NCBI RefSeq assembly: GCF_031323975.1
Contig: NZ_JAVIWS010000001.1
Location: forward strand, 1,674,001-1,738,000
Length of the DNA: 64,000 bases
Source: Escherichia ruysiae
GTDB lineage: Bacteria > Pseudomonadota > Gammaproteobacteria > Enterobacterales > Enterobacteriaceae
Direction of reading: 5' to 3'
The position numbers were made by a program, and so were the translations under genes. Shown piece after piece: positions 53,193 to 62,907 of the stretch. Within the stretch, counting starts at the first letter, position 1, and every line of letters starts with the position of its first letter. The notes beneath the pieces are model-generated. The model was not told where the DNA came from. It made no database searches and saw only the letters and a list, made by a program, of their open reading frames with translations.

Positions 53193-53698
53193 GGCGTTAA
53201 TTCCTTTAAGGTGGTCGTTACTGCCAGCGTCAGCGCCGTTTTGACCATCCCGCTAAAACGCACCTCTGACCAGACGGCGAAATCGGCGAACTTCATCGCC
53301 TTTAACGCATCATAGAGCGTCGCATTGCGGGTTATACTATTGACGTTGCTGATAAAATCCCAGGTTATGTCATCGGCAAATCCTGGGGGGGCATCCTGTT
53401 CGTTCAGGTAATGCCAGAACTGGGAAAAATGCGTGATATCGGCGTACAGCCATTTATCCATTTTCCCCAGCGCATAAATCAAACGCAGCGCAACATCAAT
53501 ATCGTCAAGCGGGCCGCTTTGGGCGAGTAACGGTTTCACTGCATATTCGACGATCTCTTCATCGTTATCGACAAATAGCGACGGCAGAAACTGGCGTATC
53601 CCCTGGAGCAAAATAGAATGCGCAGTTTTCATAAATGAATATAAATTGTCCTGTGCGTCCAGTTGCTCAAGCACATCATCTTCTGTCAGCGTCGCCAT
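53189..53698 (-). CDS. fumE: YggD / FumE, MtlR-family protein
   Basis: A 169-residue helical protein of the MtlR/YggD family; MtlR represses mannitol transport genes in E. coli. The YggD protein has also been reported to have fumarase activity, hence FumE. No helix-turn-helix is evident; the family conserved part is LDDIDVALRLIYALGKM and WLYADITHFS. Close spacing and the 4-base overlap with yggC put it in one transcript. Which role matters here is unsettled. Confidence 0.88.
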   Translation of the reverse strand: MATLTEDDVLEQLDAQDNLYSFMKTAHSILLQGIRQFLPSLFVDNDEEIVEYAVKPLLAQSGPLDDIDVALRLIYALGKMDKWLYADITHFSQFWHYLNEQDAPPGFADDITWDFISNVNSITRNATLYDALKAMKFADFAVWSEVRFSGMVKTALTLAVTTTLKELTP

Positions 53699-53719
53699 TC
53701 GTCTTCCGATAGATCACCA

Positions 53720-54685
53720 TCAATGCAGGGAATCAATTATATTACACGTTTGGTCCGCGCCGCCGATCAGTAATGTCTGCGTCCGCACTCCATTCGCCGT
53801 CTGTTGTATACCGTTCACCAGCTCTCCACCCGTGACGCCCGTGGCACTAAAGAGGATGTCTTTTCCCCTCACCAGTTCGTCGAGTGAGTACACACGGTTA
53901 ACGTCAACTCCCATTTCCTTACACCGCTTGCGCTCCTGCTCTGCAATTTGCCGATTTTCGGTGTAGTCACCTTTGGCCTGGCAAAAATCGATTAATTCCG
54001 CCTGCATATCCCCGCCTAATGCTTTAACAGCACAGGCAGAGATAACGCCTTCCGGCGCGCCGCCGATGGTGTACATCACGTCGTAAGGATTATCCTGCCA
54101 GCAGGTCAGTACACTGGCGGCGACATCGCCATCCGGCAGGGCAAAAACCTTCACGCCAAGCTGCGTCGCTTCCTCAATCGCGGCACTCAGACGCGGTTTA
54201 TCCAGCGTAACCATACGTAACCGATCCAGTGGTTTACCTAACGCTTTCGCCACGTTGCGCAAGTTTTCAGTAAGGGGCAAAGACAGATCGATTGCCCCGG
54301 TAGCCAGTCGATTAACGACCAGTTTTTTCATATACATATCGGGCGCGTGAAGCAAGCTGTCTCGTGGGGCGAAGGCCATGACCGCCAGCGCATTGCTCTG
54401 CCCCATCGCCACCATCCGCGTGCCTTCAATCGGGTCAACCGCGATATCGACTTCTGGCCCATCGCCTTTGCCCACCTCTTCGCCAATCCACAGCATCGGC
54501 GCATGGTCAATTTCTCCCTCGCCGATAACCACTCGCCCACGAAAAGCGACGTCGTTTAATGCCTGGCGCATCGCAGTGACCGCCAGGCCATCAATTTTAT
54601 TTTTATCGCCACATCCGGTTTGCGGCCAGGCAGCCAACGCTGCCTGTTCCGTAACGCGAAATAATGGCCACGCCAGGGATATCAT
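53720..54685 (-). CDS. yggF: fructose-1,6-bisphosphatase class II YggF (GlpX-like)
   Basis: A 321-residue phosphatase of the GlpX family, a paralogue of the GlpX enzyme. Metal and substrate motifs: VVIGEGEIDHAPMLWIGEEVG, VDIAVDPIEGTRMVAMGQSN and IGGAPEGVISACAVKALGG. Fructose 1,6-bisphosphatase activity has been shown for YggF. Its start overlaps the yggP stop by 4 bases. In this cluster it may act on a bisphosphate made from the sugar imported by CmtAB (inference). Confidence 0.93.
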   Translation of the reverse strand: MISLAWPLFRVTEQAALAAWPQTGCGDKNKIDGLAVTAMRQALNDVAFRGRVVIGEGEIDHAPMLWIGEEVGKGDGPEVDIAVDPIEGTRMVAMGQSNALAVMAFAPRDSLLHAPDMYMKKLVVNRLATGAIDLSLPLTENLRNVAKALGKPLDRLRMVTLDKPRLSAAIEEATQLGVKVFALPDGDVAASVLTCWQDNPYDVMYTIGGAPEGVISACAVKALGGDMQAELIDFCQAKGDYTENRQIAEQERKRCKEMGVDVNRVYSLDELVRGKDILFSATGVTGGELVNGIQQTANGVRTQTLLIGGADQTCNIIDSLH

Positions 54686-55959
54686 TGCGCGGCCTCCCCG
54701 ATATCAACGCCAAATTGCGCCAGCAGATATTTCTCGGCCTGTTCATTCCAGATGCCGTGCGTTTCCTCAACCAGCCGCGCCAGCTCTTTAAACAGCGGAT
54801 CGGTTTTGCCTTTTTCGGCAAAATCGGCAATGGCAGTGAGCGGCATGGTGACGCCGTTATAAATGAGTTTTTTACCGCCGGGGATATCCGGCAGATTGAG
54901 CACGGTTTCTGGCACCGCATCCAGCCCACCAATATGGGTCACCATAAACGACGGTTGCAACTGCCCCGTGGCGCTAAGGGCAATCGCCTCTTTCATGTCG
55001 TCCGTTGAACCGCCGGATGTACCGACGACGTGCGTGCTGTTGTAATGGACGTTGTAGAAGTTAAACGGCACTTTGAAGTTTTTATCCGTCGGGCCGGCAA
55101 AGAAGTTCAGGCAGCCGTCTTCTGCCAGCAACTCATCAGCCATCTCAACGACCGAAGACACCGCCGCATAGACAAACACGTCATCGAACCCGGCATCTCC
55201 TGTCAGCGTCCGCAGCGTCTGGACTGGATCGCTCATCCCTTTGGTATTCACATACACCAGCTCAATGCCTTTACTGGCCGCCAGTTCTACCGGCAGCAAC
55301 TTCTGCACCTGTGCCAGGCGTTTTTCGTCGATATCGACCACCACTACCCGCGACGGTTGTATGCCGCCGTTAATGGCGTAATCGATAGCGCCAATTCCCA
55401 TCGGGCCAGCACAGGCCAGCAGCGCAATATTGCCGCCAGGTTTGACGCCCATGCGGTGCTCATAAACATATTGCGTGGTGTGATAATTGGCATGATAAGC
55501 GCCAATTATGCAACACATCGGCTCCGCGAGCGACGCCGCTGCAAAATAAGAACCGTGATAAGGTAATACACAGCCCAGGTTAATGGCGATTTCGGGAATA
55601 ATCATATAGGTGGCATTACCGCCGAAATATTCGTAGCTGTATCCGGCTGAATATCCACTGGGTAATCCCATTGCCGGTTGCAATACAAAACGCTGGCCTT
55701 TTTTATATTTGCCAGTGAGATTTTTACCCACTTCGACAATAACCCCGGCACATTCATGCCCGGTAATGACCGGATGATTTTCTAAATCGTCGGGTACGCG
55801 TTTATGTTCACTACCGAGTAACGCCGCTTTCCAGGTCGATAAACAGACGCTGTCAGAAATTACACTCACTAACAGTTCATTATCGGTAATTTCTGGCAGT
55901 TCAAATTCGCGCAGACGGACATCCCGCTTGCCATAAATAGCAGCAACTTTGGTTTTCAT
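54682..55959 (-). CDS. yggP: YggP, zinc-type alcohol dehydrogenase-like protein
   Basis: A 425-residue medium-chain dehydrogenase/reductase. The catalytic zinc region begins VCLSTWKAALLG and continues GHECAGVIVEVGKN; the nucleotide fold is ALLACAGPMGIGAIDYA. It probably oxidises a sugar alcohol or its phosphate with NAD(P), consistent with its place between a PTS permease of the mannitol type and a fructose bisphosphatase. Substrate not known. The stop overlaps yggF; the start is 15 bases after the cmtA stop. Confidence 0.9.
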   Translation of the reverse strand: MKTKVAAIYGKRDVRLREFELPEITDNELLVSVISDSVCLSTWKAALLGSEHKRVPDDLENHPVITGHECAGVIVEVGKNLTGKYKKGQRFVLQPAMGLPSGYSAGYSYEYFGGNATYMIIPEIAINLGCVLPYHGSYFAAASLAEPMCCIIGAYHANYHTTQYVYEHRMGVKPGGNIALLACAGPMGIGAIDYAINGGIQPSRVVVVDIDEKRLAQVQKLLPVELAASKGIELVYVNTKGMSDPVQTLRTLTGDAGFDDVFVYAAVSSVVEMADELLAEDGCLNFFAGPTDKNFKVPFNFYNVHYNSTHVVGTSGGSTDDMKEAIALSATGQLQPSFMVTHIGGLDAVPETVLNLPDIPGGKKLIYNGVTMPLTAIADFAEKGKTDPLFKELARLVEETHGIWNEQAEKYLLAQFGVDIGEAAQ

Positions 55960-55974
55960 TTTTTATCTCTGTAA

Positions 55975-57363
55975 TCAGTGTTTATGTTCGGCGGTTAATT
56001 GATTAAATAAGGTGTCGAGTTTTGGATCACCAATGTAGTTATTAATCAATATCAGTGGTTTGTCCGTCACACGTTTCACGCGCCCTTCCAGACTGGCGTG
56101 TGTGACCACAATATCGGCATCCGCAGGCACGTTTTCTATCGCGTAATGTTTTACTTCTATTGCCAGCCCCGCTTTTTCCAGGCGCTTACGGAAGGTGGTT
56201 GCGCCCATCGCGCTGGAGCCCATCCCCGCATCGCAAACAAAGGCAATACGCTTAACCCGGCTTAACGAGAATGCACCTTCTTGTTTCATCGCTTTAACCG
56301 CATTGGCTGACTGAGCAAACTCATCTTCGCTCTCCGTTTCCACCGTTTTTTCCATCTTCAGTATCAGGGAAGTGATGGCAAAGGACACCAGAGTACCGAG
56401 TGTAACACCGGCGATTGTCGCCAGGAACGAACCTTTCGGCGTCAGTGCCAGGTAGGCAAAGATAGACCCCGGACTTGGGCCTGCCACCAGACCACCGTCC
56501 AGCAAATTAAACATCCAGGTGCCAGACATACCGCCCGCAATCATGGCGATAATGGTCAGCGGCTTCATCAACACATACGGGAAATACAGTTCGTGGATGC
56601 CGCCAAGAAAGTGAATAATCATCGCCCCGGGCGCAGAACGTTTACTCATCCCTTTACCAAACAAGGTAAACGCCAGCAGCAACCCCAACCCTGGCCCCGG
56701 ATTCGACGCCACCATAAAGAAGATGGATTTGCCGTTAACCGAAGCCTGTTGCATCCCCAACGGGTAATAGACGCCCTGATCTATCGCGTTATTGAGGAAA
56801 AGCACTTTCGCGGGTTCATTGATAACAGACAGCAGAGGCAGATATCCCGCATGAACCAGCGCCTCAATACACTCTTTGACGAAAGTATTGGCAATTAACA
56901 CCGCTGGACCGATAACTTCAAAACCTAGCAGGCAGAGAGCCATCCCGGCGATACCTAATGAGAAGTTATTGATAACCATCTCAAAACCAGCGGGGATGCG
57001 TTTTTCCAGTGCCTTATCGATATATTTAATCATCAGGCCGCCAAGCGGTCCCATAATCATCGAACCCAGGAACATGGGGATTTCAGCACCCACAATTACG
57101 CCAATCGTCCCTATTCCCCCCATCACCGCACCGCGTTTACCGCCGACCAGGTGACCACCGGTAGAACCAATCATCACCGGTAATAAATAGGTAATCATTG
57201 GGCCGACAATTTTGGCGAAATGTTCGTTAGGCAGCCAGCCGGTAGGAATAAATAATGCAGTAATAAAACCCCAGGCAATAAAAGCACCGATATTGGGAAT
57301 GACCATAGCGGTCAAAAAGCCCCCAAAAGCCTGAACCTTTGCACGAGCAGACTTGTTTTCCAT
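55975..57363 (-). CDS. cmtA: PTS mannitol-type enzyme IIBC, CmtA
   Basis: Membrane permease and IIB domain of a mannitol-family PTS, 462 residues. The IIC part (1-340) starts VQAFGGFLTAMVIPNIGAFIAWG and has the GGIHE substrate motif; the IIB part at the C-terminus carries the phosphorylation cysteine in AFVCDAGMGSSAMGATTFRK. Often called cryptic in E. coli; the real substrate is uncertain. It follows cmtB by 27 bases. Confidence 0.93.
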   Translation of the reverse strand: MENKSARAKVQAFGGFLTAMVIPNIGAFIAWGFITALFIPTGWLPNEHFAKIVGPMITYLLPVMIGSTGGHLVGGKRGAVMGGIGTIGVIVGAEIPMFLGSMIMGPLGGLMIKYIDKALEKRIPAGFEMVINNFSLGIAGMALCLLGFEVIGPAVLIANTFVKECIEALVHAGYLPLLSVINEPAKVLFLNNAIDQGVYYPLGMQQASVNGKSIFFMVASNPGPGLGLLLAFTLFGKGMSKRSAPGAMIIHFLGGIHELYFPYVLMKPLTIIAMIAGGMSGTWMFNLLDGGLVAGPSPGSIFAYLALTPKGSFLATIAGVTLGTLVSFAITSLILKMEKTVETESEDEFAQSANAVKAMKQEGAFSLSRVKRIAFVCDAGMGSSAMGATTFRKRLEKAGLAIEVKHYAIENVPADADIVVTHASLEGRVKRVTDKPLILINNYIGDPKLDTLFNQLTAEHKH

Positions 57364-57390
57364 AATATTATCCTGTAGAGGAGAGAGTTA

Positions 57391-57834
57391 TTATTCGCGG
57401 CTGATAATGTCCGCTAATTGTTTTTCTGATGATGCTGTTAAGAGTTGTTCAAGTATTTCTTCTTCGCACAGTAATTCACTTAACGCCTGAATAGCGCCAA
57501 TGTGCGAATCGGCATCGGCAGCAGAAAGCCCGATGAGTAATTTAATCGGTTCGTCATTCCCAGGGAAATAAACACCTTGTTTAAGTAACGTCAAAGACAT
57601 TCCGGTTTTGAGCGCCCCACATTCTGGTCGCGCATGAGGCATTGCTACGCCTGCTGCGAGAATATAATAAGATCCGTTGTTAATGGTGGAATCTTTAATA
57701 GCCTGAATGTAATTCTCGTTGATATAATTTTTTGTTAATAATGATGCCATCGAAAAATCAATAGCCTCCTGCCAGTCTTTAGCTGCATGTATCACTGAGA
57801 TTGATGATTCTGGAAAATAATCAATAAGCCGCAT
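57391..57834 (-). CDS. cmtB: PTS mannitol-type enzyme IIA, CmtB
   Basis: A 147-residue single-domain IIA of the fructose/mannitol family. The active histidine is in GVAMPHARPECGALKTG (near residue 67). It receives phosphate from HPr and passes it to CmtA IIB. First gene of the six-gene cluster reading away from the CRP-like site; the start follows TAGGGATAATTT. Confidence 0.93.
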   Translation of the reverse strand: MRLIDYFPESSISVIHAAKDWQEAIDFSMASLLTKNYINENYIQAIKDSTINNGSYYILAAGVAMPHARPECGALKTGMSLTLLKQGVYFPGNDEPIKLLIGLSAADADSHIGAIQALSELLCEEEILEQLLTASSEKQLADIISRE

Positions 57835-58179
57835 AAATTATCCCTATTTTTAGAGTACCGACTGTCGGTGAAAATAAAATACGCGCGCAAAAAATTGAAA
57901 GCAATTGGGCTAAAAAGGCGAACCACCAGAAGAGGAAAAGTAAACAAACCATAAATAACAATAAGTTGCGATTAACAATTATAAAGTCAACTTTCTGTTT
58001 GTGAGTTGGATTGCAAATAAGACAAATTTATGATTGTTGTGTTTGTGATCATGTTCACCATTTATAGCTTGAAAGTCCGAAAACAGATAAAATTAAATCT
58101 TACAGCCCCTTCTTTATAGATTCTTAATTGTTCGAGGTTGACTGTTATTCTCACATCAGGGGGGCATATTCCTTGCTTT
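57835..58179. promoter_or_regulatory. cmtB upstream control region
   Basis: About 340 AT-rich bases without a gene. It contains the CRP-like site listed separately and should carry the cmtB promoter. The far end runs into the SPFH-like remnant. No open frame of interest on either strand. Confidence 0.6.
58044..58059. promoter_or_regulatory. CRP-like site upstream of cmtB
   Basis: TGTGATCATGTTCACC matches TGTGA-N6-TCACA with one mismatch. It lies 210 bases upstream of cmtB and points to carbon catabolite control of the cluster. Confidence 0.6.
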
Positions 58180-58399
58180 GCTCAATTTCTGACGCTTATG
58201 AGAAGTCGATTGAAGATCGAATGAAAGCGGAGACTATTGCGTAAGAAGTGCGGCTGAAGCCGAAACTATTCGCCTGCGGGGTGAAGCTCTGCGGGACAAT
58301 CCCGGTCTTGTGCCCTTACCACTGCTGAGCGTTGGGATGGCAAATTACCCGATACCATGAACCCCGGCAGTACCGTTCCGTTTATCTCGACCAAGTAAA
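58180..58399 (+). pseudogene. decayed 3' end of an SPFH/prohibitin-like gene
   Basis: Three pieces on the plus strand join into the C-terminus of an SPFH (prohibitin-type) protein. One frame reads SISDAYEKSIEDRMKAETIA then a TAA at 58242. A second frame from 58250 reads EAETIRLRGEALRDNPGLV. A third from 58315 reads LTTAERWDGKLPDTMNPG and ends at TAA 58397-58399. The pieces meet in register if one base is lost near 58250 and one near 58314. Family identity is from the typical LRGEAL, NPGL and RWDGKLP pattern. The 5' part of the gene is gone. Confidence 0.55.
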
Positions 58400-58421
58400 A
58401 AGAGCCGCGTTTGCGGCTCTT
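58400..58421 (-). terminator. distal terminator of tktA
   Basis: Perfect 8-base stem AGAGCCGC ... GCGGCTCT with a 4-base loop, followed on the minus strand by TTTTTAC. It lies about 195 bases after the tktA stop, with a REP element in between, and directly abuts the SPFH remnant. Confidence 0.8.
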
Positions 58422-58439
58422 GAGACTGATGGCAAAGGC

Positions 58440-58548
58440 TAAACTGCCTGATGCGCTACGCTTATCAGGCCTACACAGTCCCTGCAATTTATTGAATTTG
58501 CATGATTTTGTAGGCCGAATAAGGCGTTCACGCCGCATCCGGTATGAA
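58440..58548. repeat. REP/BIME pair downstream of tktA
   Basis: Two REP units in opposite orientation: GCCTGATGCGCTACGCTTAT followed by CAGGCCTAC, and TGTAGGCCGAATAAGGCG followed by CGCCGCATCCGG. Located in the tktA 3' untranslated region, before its terminator. Confidence 0.88.
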
Positions 58549-58615
58549 CAACACGCACTTTGCCAACAATATGAAGGGCTGCTTTCGCGACCCTTCTCAC
58601 AAAGCATCTTACCGA

Positions 58616-60607
58616 TTACAGCAGTTCTTTTGCTTTCGCTACCACGTTTTCAACGGTGAAGCCGAACTCTTCAAACAGTTGCTCTGCCGGTGCAGATTCA
58701 CCGAAGGTGGTCATGCCGACGATAGCACCGTTCAGACCAACATACTTGTACCAGTAGTCAGCAATACCCGCTTCTACTGCAACGCGTGCAGTAACCGCTT
58801 TCGGCAGTACAGACTCACGGTAAGCAGCGTCCTGCTTGTCGAATGCGTCGGTAGACGGCATGGAAACCACGCGCGCTTTCACGCCTTCGGCAGTCAGTTT
58901 TTCGTAAGCGGCAACAGCCAGCTCAACTTCAGAACCAGTAGCAATAAAGATCAGTTCCGGCTGACCGGCACAGTCTTTCAGCACATAACCACCGCGCGCG
59001 ATGTTTGCCAGCTGCTCTTCAGTACGTTCCTGCTGCGCCAGGTTCTGACGGGAGAGGATCAGGGCGGTCGGGCCGTCCTGACGCTCAACGCCGTATTTCC
59101 ACGCTACAGCGGATTCAACCTGGTCACACGGACGCCATGTAGACATGTTCGGGGTCACGCGCAGAGAAGCAACCTGCTCAACCGGCTGGTGAGTTGGGCC
59201 ATCTTCGCCCAGACCGATGGAGTCGTGGGTGTAAACCATCACCTGACGCTGTTTCATCAGCGCAGCCATACGTACCGCATTACGTGCGTATTCTACGAAC
59301 ATCAGGAAGGTGGAGGTGTACGGCAGGAAGCCGCCATGCAGGGAGATACCGTTAGCAATCGCGGTCATACCGAACTCGCGAACACCGTAGTGGATGTAGT
59401 TACCGGCAGCATCTTCGTTGATTGCTTTAGAACCAGACCACAGGGTCAGGTTAGACGGAGCCAGGTCAGCGGAGCCGCCGAGGAATTCCGGCAACAGCGG
59501 ACCGAACGCTTCGATGGCATTCTGAGACGCTTTACGGCTGGCGATTTTCGCCGGATTAGCCTGCAACTTCGCGATAAACTCTTTCGCTTTCGCGTCGAAG
59601 TCAGACGGCATTTCGCCTTTCATACGACGGGTAAATTCAGCGGCTTCCTGCGGATAAGCTTTCGCATAAGCAGCGAATTTCTCGTTCCATGCGGATTCTT
59701 TCGCCTGGCCTGCTTCTTTCGCATCCCACTGAGCATAGATTTCAGACGGGATTTCGAACGGTGCATATTTCCAGCCCAGTTGCTCGCGGGTCAGGGCAAT
59801 TTCAGCGTCACCCAGCGGCGCACCGTGGGAGTCGTGCGTACCGGCTTTGTTCGGCGAACCGAAACCGATGATAGTTTTGCACATCAGCAGGGACGGTTTG
59901 TCAGTCACTGCACGCGCTTCTTCTACTGCGCGTTTGATAGATGCCGCGTCATGACCGTCGATATCACGAATAACGTGCCAGCCGTAGGCTTCGAAACGCA
60001 TTGCGGTATCGTCGGTGAACCAACCTTCAACGTGACCATCGATAGAAATCCCGTTGTCATCGTAGAACGCAATCAGTTTGCCCAGCTTCAGCGTGCCCGC
60101 CAGAGAGCAAACTTCGTGGGAAATGCCTTCCATCATGCAGCCATCGCCCATGAAGGCGTAGGTGTAGTGGTCGACAATGTCGTGACCCGGACGGTTAAAC
60201 TGCGCCGCCAGCGTTTTTTCTGCAATCGCCATACCGACTGCGTTCGCAATACCCTGCCCCAGCGGACCAGTGGTGGTTTCTACACCTGCGGTGTAGCCCA
60301 CTTCCGGGTGGCCCGGAGTTTTGGAGTGCAGCTGACGGAAGTTTTTCAGTTCTTCCATCGGCAGATCGTAACCAGTGAGGTGCAGCAGGCTGTAAATCAG
60401 CATGGAGCCGTGGCCGTTGGACAGCACAAAGCGGTCACGGTCAGCCCAGGACGGATTCTGCGGGTTGTGTTTCAGGAAATCACGCCACAGGACTTCGGCA
60501 ATGTCAGCCATACCCATCGGGGCGCCCGGGTGACCGGATTTGGCTTTCTGTACTGCGTCCATGCTCAGCGCACGAATAGCATTGGCAAGCTCTTTACGTG
60601 AGGACAT
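58616..60607 (-). CDS. tktA: transketolase A
   Basis: Thiamine diphosphate enzyme that moves two-carbon units in the pentose phosphate pathway and supplies erythrose 4-phosphate. The 663 residues show SGHPGAPMG, the ThDP motif [12 protein letters not shown] through [10 protein letters not shown], and the pyrimidine-domain residues [13 protein letters not shown]; the C-terminal domain has [10 protein letters not shown]. The ATG at 60607 is after TGGAGTCAAA; an extension of 10 codons is unsupported. Divergent from loiP. Confidence 0.98.
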   Translation of the reverse strand: MSSRKELANAIRALSMDAVQKAKSGHPGAPMGMADIAEVLWRDFLKHNPQNPSWADRDRFVLSNGHGSMLIYSLLHLTGYDLPMEELKNFRQLHSKTPGHPEVGYTAGVETTTGPLGQGIANAVGMAIAEKTLAAQFNRPGHDIVDHYTYAFMGDGCMMEGISHEVCSLAGTLKLGKLIAFYDDNGISIDGHVEGWFTDDTAMRFEAYGWHVIRDIDGHDAASIKRAVEEARAVTDKPSLLMCKTIIGFGSPNKAGTHDSHGAPLGDAEIALTREQLGWKYAPFEIPSEIYAQWDAKEAGQAKESAWNEKFAAYAKAYPQEAAEFTRRMKGEMPSDFDAKAKEFIAKLQANPAKIASRKASQNAIEAFGPLLPEFLGGSADLAPSNLTLWSGSKAINEDAAGNYIHYGVREFGMTAIANGISLHGGFLPYTSTFLMFVEYARNAVRMAALMKQRQVMVYTHDSIGLGEDGPTHQPVEQVASLRVTPNMSTWRPCDQVESAVAWKYGVERQDGPTALILSRQNLAQQERTEEQLANIARGGYVLKDCAGQPELIFIATGSEVELAVAAYEKLTAEGVKARVVSMPSTDAFDKQDAAYRESVLPKAVTARVAVEAGIADYWYKYVGLNGAIVGMTTFGESAPAEQLFEEFGFTVENVVAKAKELL

Positions 60608-60884
60608 TTTGACTCCAGATCGGATGATGAAGGGCACGCCCTTAACGACTTGACGACAGCGCGTTTTGGGCTACGCCGGAAAATTTGCCAACAATTTACC
60701 GCAAGCCGCGCGTCATGTACATGGAACATCCTTTTGCCGCTTCAGAAATCTCTGGATCATGCTCGCATGTTGCGCAATCTGCTCGCCCGTCCGCTGCGCT
60801 TTTCCTTATACTGAGACTGAGCGTCGATTCACCTGCAAACGGCGCATTTTTAGAATAATCCTGACCTTGTGCGGAAGAGAAAAC

Positions 60885-61643
60885 ATGAAAATTCGCGCCT
60901 TATTGGTAGCAATGAGCGTGGCAACGGTACTGACCGGTTGCCAGAATATGGACTCCAGTGGACTGCTCTCATCAGGAGCGGAAGCTTTTCAGGCTTACAG
61001 TTTGAGTGACGCCCAGGTGAAAGCCCTGAGCGATCAGGCATGTCAGGAGATGGACAGCAAGGCGACGATTGCGCCAGCCAATAGTGAATATGCTAAGCGT
61101 CTGACCACCATAGCCAACGCGCTAGGCAACAATATCAACGGTCAGCCGGTGAATTACAAAGTGTATATGGCGAAAGATGTAAACGCCTTTGCAATGGCCA
61201 ACGGCTGTATCCGCGTCTATAGCGGGCTGATGGATATGATGACGGATAACGAAGTTGAAGCGGTGATCGGTCACGAAATGGGGCACGTGGCGTTAGGCCA
61301 TGTGAAGAAAGGGATGCAGGTGGCACTTGGTACAAACGCCGTGCGAGTAGCTGCGGCCTCTGCGGGCGGGATTGTCGGCAGTTTATCGCAATCACAACTT
61401 GGTGACCTGGGCGAAAAGCTAGTCAATTCGCAATTCTCTCAACGCCAGGAAGCGGAAGCGGATGATTATTCCTACGATTTGTTGCGCCAACGCGGCATCA
61501 GCCCGGCAGGTCTCGCCACCAGCTTTGAAAAACTGGCGAAACTGGAAGAAGGTCGCCAAAGCTCAATGTTTGACGACCATCCGGCATCCGCCGAACGCGC
61601 CCAGCATATTCGCGATCGTATGAGCGCGGATGGGATTAAGTAA
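60885..61643 (+). CDS. loiP: outer-membrane metalloprotease LoiP (YggG)
   Basis: A lipoprotein metalloprotease of family M48, 252 residues, induced by low osmolarity and reported to interact with Era and cleave PhoP-related targets in E. coli. The signal peptide ends with the lipobox LTGC (Cys after about 18 residues). The zinc motif is VIGHEMGHVALGH, with the third ligand glutamate in QEAEADDYSYD. The start follows GCGGAAGAGAAAAC; upstream extension rejected. A BIME follows. Confidence 0.94.
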   Translation: MKIRALLVAMSVATVLTGCQNMDSSGLLSSGAEAFQAYSLSDAQVKALSDQACQEMDSKATIAPANSEYAKRLTTIANALGNNINGQPVNYKVYMAKDVNAFAMANGCIRVYSGLMDMMTDNEVEAVIGHEMGHVALGHVKKGMQVALGTNAVRVAAASAGGIVGSLSQSQLGDLGEKLVNSQFSQRQEAEADDYSYDLLRQRGISPAGLATSFEKLAKLEEGRQSSMFDDHPASAERAQHIRDRMSADGIK

Positions 61644-61644
61644 G

Positions 61645-61846
61645 GTCCGGTAGTACCGAACGTAGGTCAGATAAGGCGTTCACGCCGCATCTGACATTAA
61701 TGGCACATTTGTCACCCCGCGCGCATTGCCGGATGCGATGCTGACGCATCTTATCCGGCCTACGGGTGCCGAACGTAGGTCGGATAAGGCGTTTACGCCG
61801 CATCCGACATTAATGGCACATTTGTTACACCGTGCGCATCTTATCC
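61645..61846. repeat. REP/BIME cluster between loiP and speB
   Basis: Several REP palindromes in alternating orientation: GTAGGTCAGATAAGGCG, CGCCGCATCTGACATTAATG, GCCGGATGCGATGCTGACGC, CTTATCCGGCCTACG, GTAGGTCGGATAAGGCG and CGCCGCATCCGACATTAATG. The tail ATTAATGGCACATTTGT occurs twice, so the unit was duplicated as a block. It lies between convergent genes. Confidence 0.9.
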
Positions 61847-61851
61847 GGCGC

Positions 61852-62772
61852 TTACTCGCCCTTTTTCGCCGCCTGAATATACAGCATCTCCAGCGCCAGC
61901 GTCGCTGCTGCCAGAGCGGTGATTTCCGACTGATCGTATGCCGGAGCCACTTCCACAACGTCCATCCCAACAATGTTGAGATCTTTCAGGCCGCGTACCA
62001 GTTTAATGGCGCGATCGGAGGTCAGGCCGCCAATCACTGGCGTACCGGTTCCTGGCGCGAATGCCGGATCAAGACAGTCGATATCAAAAGTCAGATAAAC
62101 CGGCATATCACCCACAATCTGTTTCACCTGGGCGATAACATCATCCACGCTGCGATCGTTCACCTGGCAGGCGTCCAGCACGGTAAAGCCGTTGTCTTTA
62201 TCAAACTCGGTACGAATACCAATCTGCACGGAATGATTCGGGTCAATCAGACCTTCTTTTGGCGCGGTATAGAACATCGTGCCGTGGTCAAATTCACAAC
62301 CGTTCGCATAGGTATCGGTGTGGGCGTCAAAGTGCACCAGCGCCATTTTGCCGAAATGCTTTGCATGGGCGCGCAGCAGCGGCAGCGTAACAAAGTGGTC
62401 ACCACCGAAGGAGAGCATACGCTTACCGGCAGCCAGCAGTTTCTCTGCGTGCGCCTGCAATTTCTCGCTCATCTCACGAGCATCGCCGAAGGCATATACC
62501 AGATCGCCGCAGTCCACGACGTTCAGGCGCTCGCGCATGTCGAAATTCCACGGGAAACGGTTGTGTTCCCAGGCCAGGTTAGTTGATACCTGACGGATAG
62601 CCGCCGGACCGTGACGACCACCCGCACGACCAGAAGTGGCCATATCGAACGGTACGCCGGTAATCACCCAGTCAGCATCGCTGTCATACGGCTGGAAGTT
62701 CATCGGCAGGCGTAAAAAACCAAAGGCGTTGGAAACCAGTGAGTTATCGTATTGATGCCCTAAGGTGCTCAT
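61852..62772 (-). CDS. speB: agmatinase SpeB
   Basis: Hydrolyses agmatine, made by SpeA, to putrescine and urea; a Mn-dependent ureohydrolase of 306 residues. The metal-binding sets are [24 protein letters not shown] and [29 protein letters not shown] precedes the ATG. In typical E. coli the gene lies just after speA; here an extra gene and a terminator are between them, so speB must use its own promoter. Confidence 0.98.
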   Translation of the reverse strand: MSTLGHQYDNSLVSNAFGFLRLPMNFQPYDSDADWVITGVPFDMATSGRAGGRHGPAAIRQVSTNLAWEHNRFPWNFDMRERLNVVDCGDLVYAFGDAREMSEKLQAHAEKLLAAGKRMLSFGGDHFVTLPLLRAHAKHFGKMALVHFDAHTDTYANGCEFDHGTMFYTAPKEGLIDPNHSVQIGIRTEFDKDNGFTVLDACQVNDRSVDDVIAQVKQIVGDMPVYLTFDIDCLDPAFAPGTGTPVIGGLTSDRAIKLVRGLKDLNIVGMDVVEVAPAYDQSEITALAAATLALEMLYIQAAKKGE

Positions 62773-62800
62773 GGATGGACTCCTATTACAAAGTCGATAT

Positions 62801-62842
62801 AAAAAAACCCTTCCGCGTCGTTAGGCCCGACGAGGAAGGGTT
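62801..62842 (-). terminator. terminator upstream of speB
   Basis: Stem AACCCTTCC ... GGAAGGGTT, with an inner CGTCG ... CGACG, followed on the minus strand by seven T. It ends the transcript of the lipoprotein gene (and anything reading from speA) before speB. Confidence 0.92.
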
Positions 62843-62907
62843 GGATTTGCGAAACACAAGTTTGCGCTAATTATCGCCTTAAATGGGCGAGGCATCAAGC
62901 GAGGTTG

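Noticed and set aside
58544-60601. 685-codon open frame on the plus strand opposite tktA
   Set aside because: It exactly shadows the highly expressed tktA, whose codon bias keeps the opposite frame open. No ribosome site or recognisable domain.
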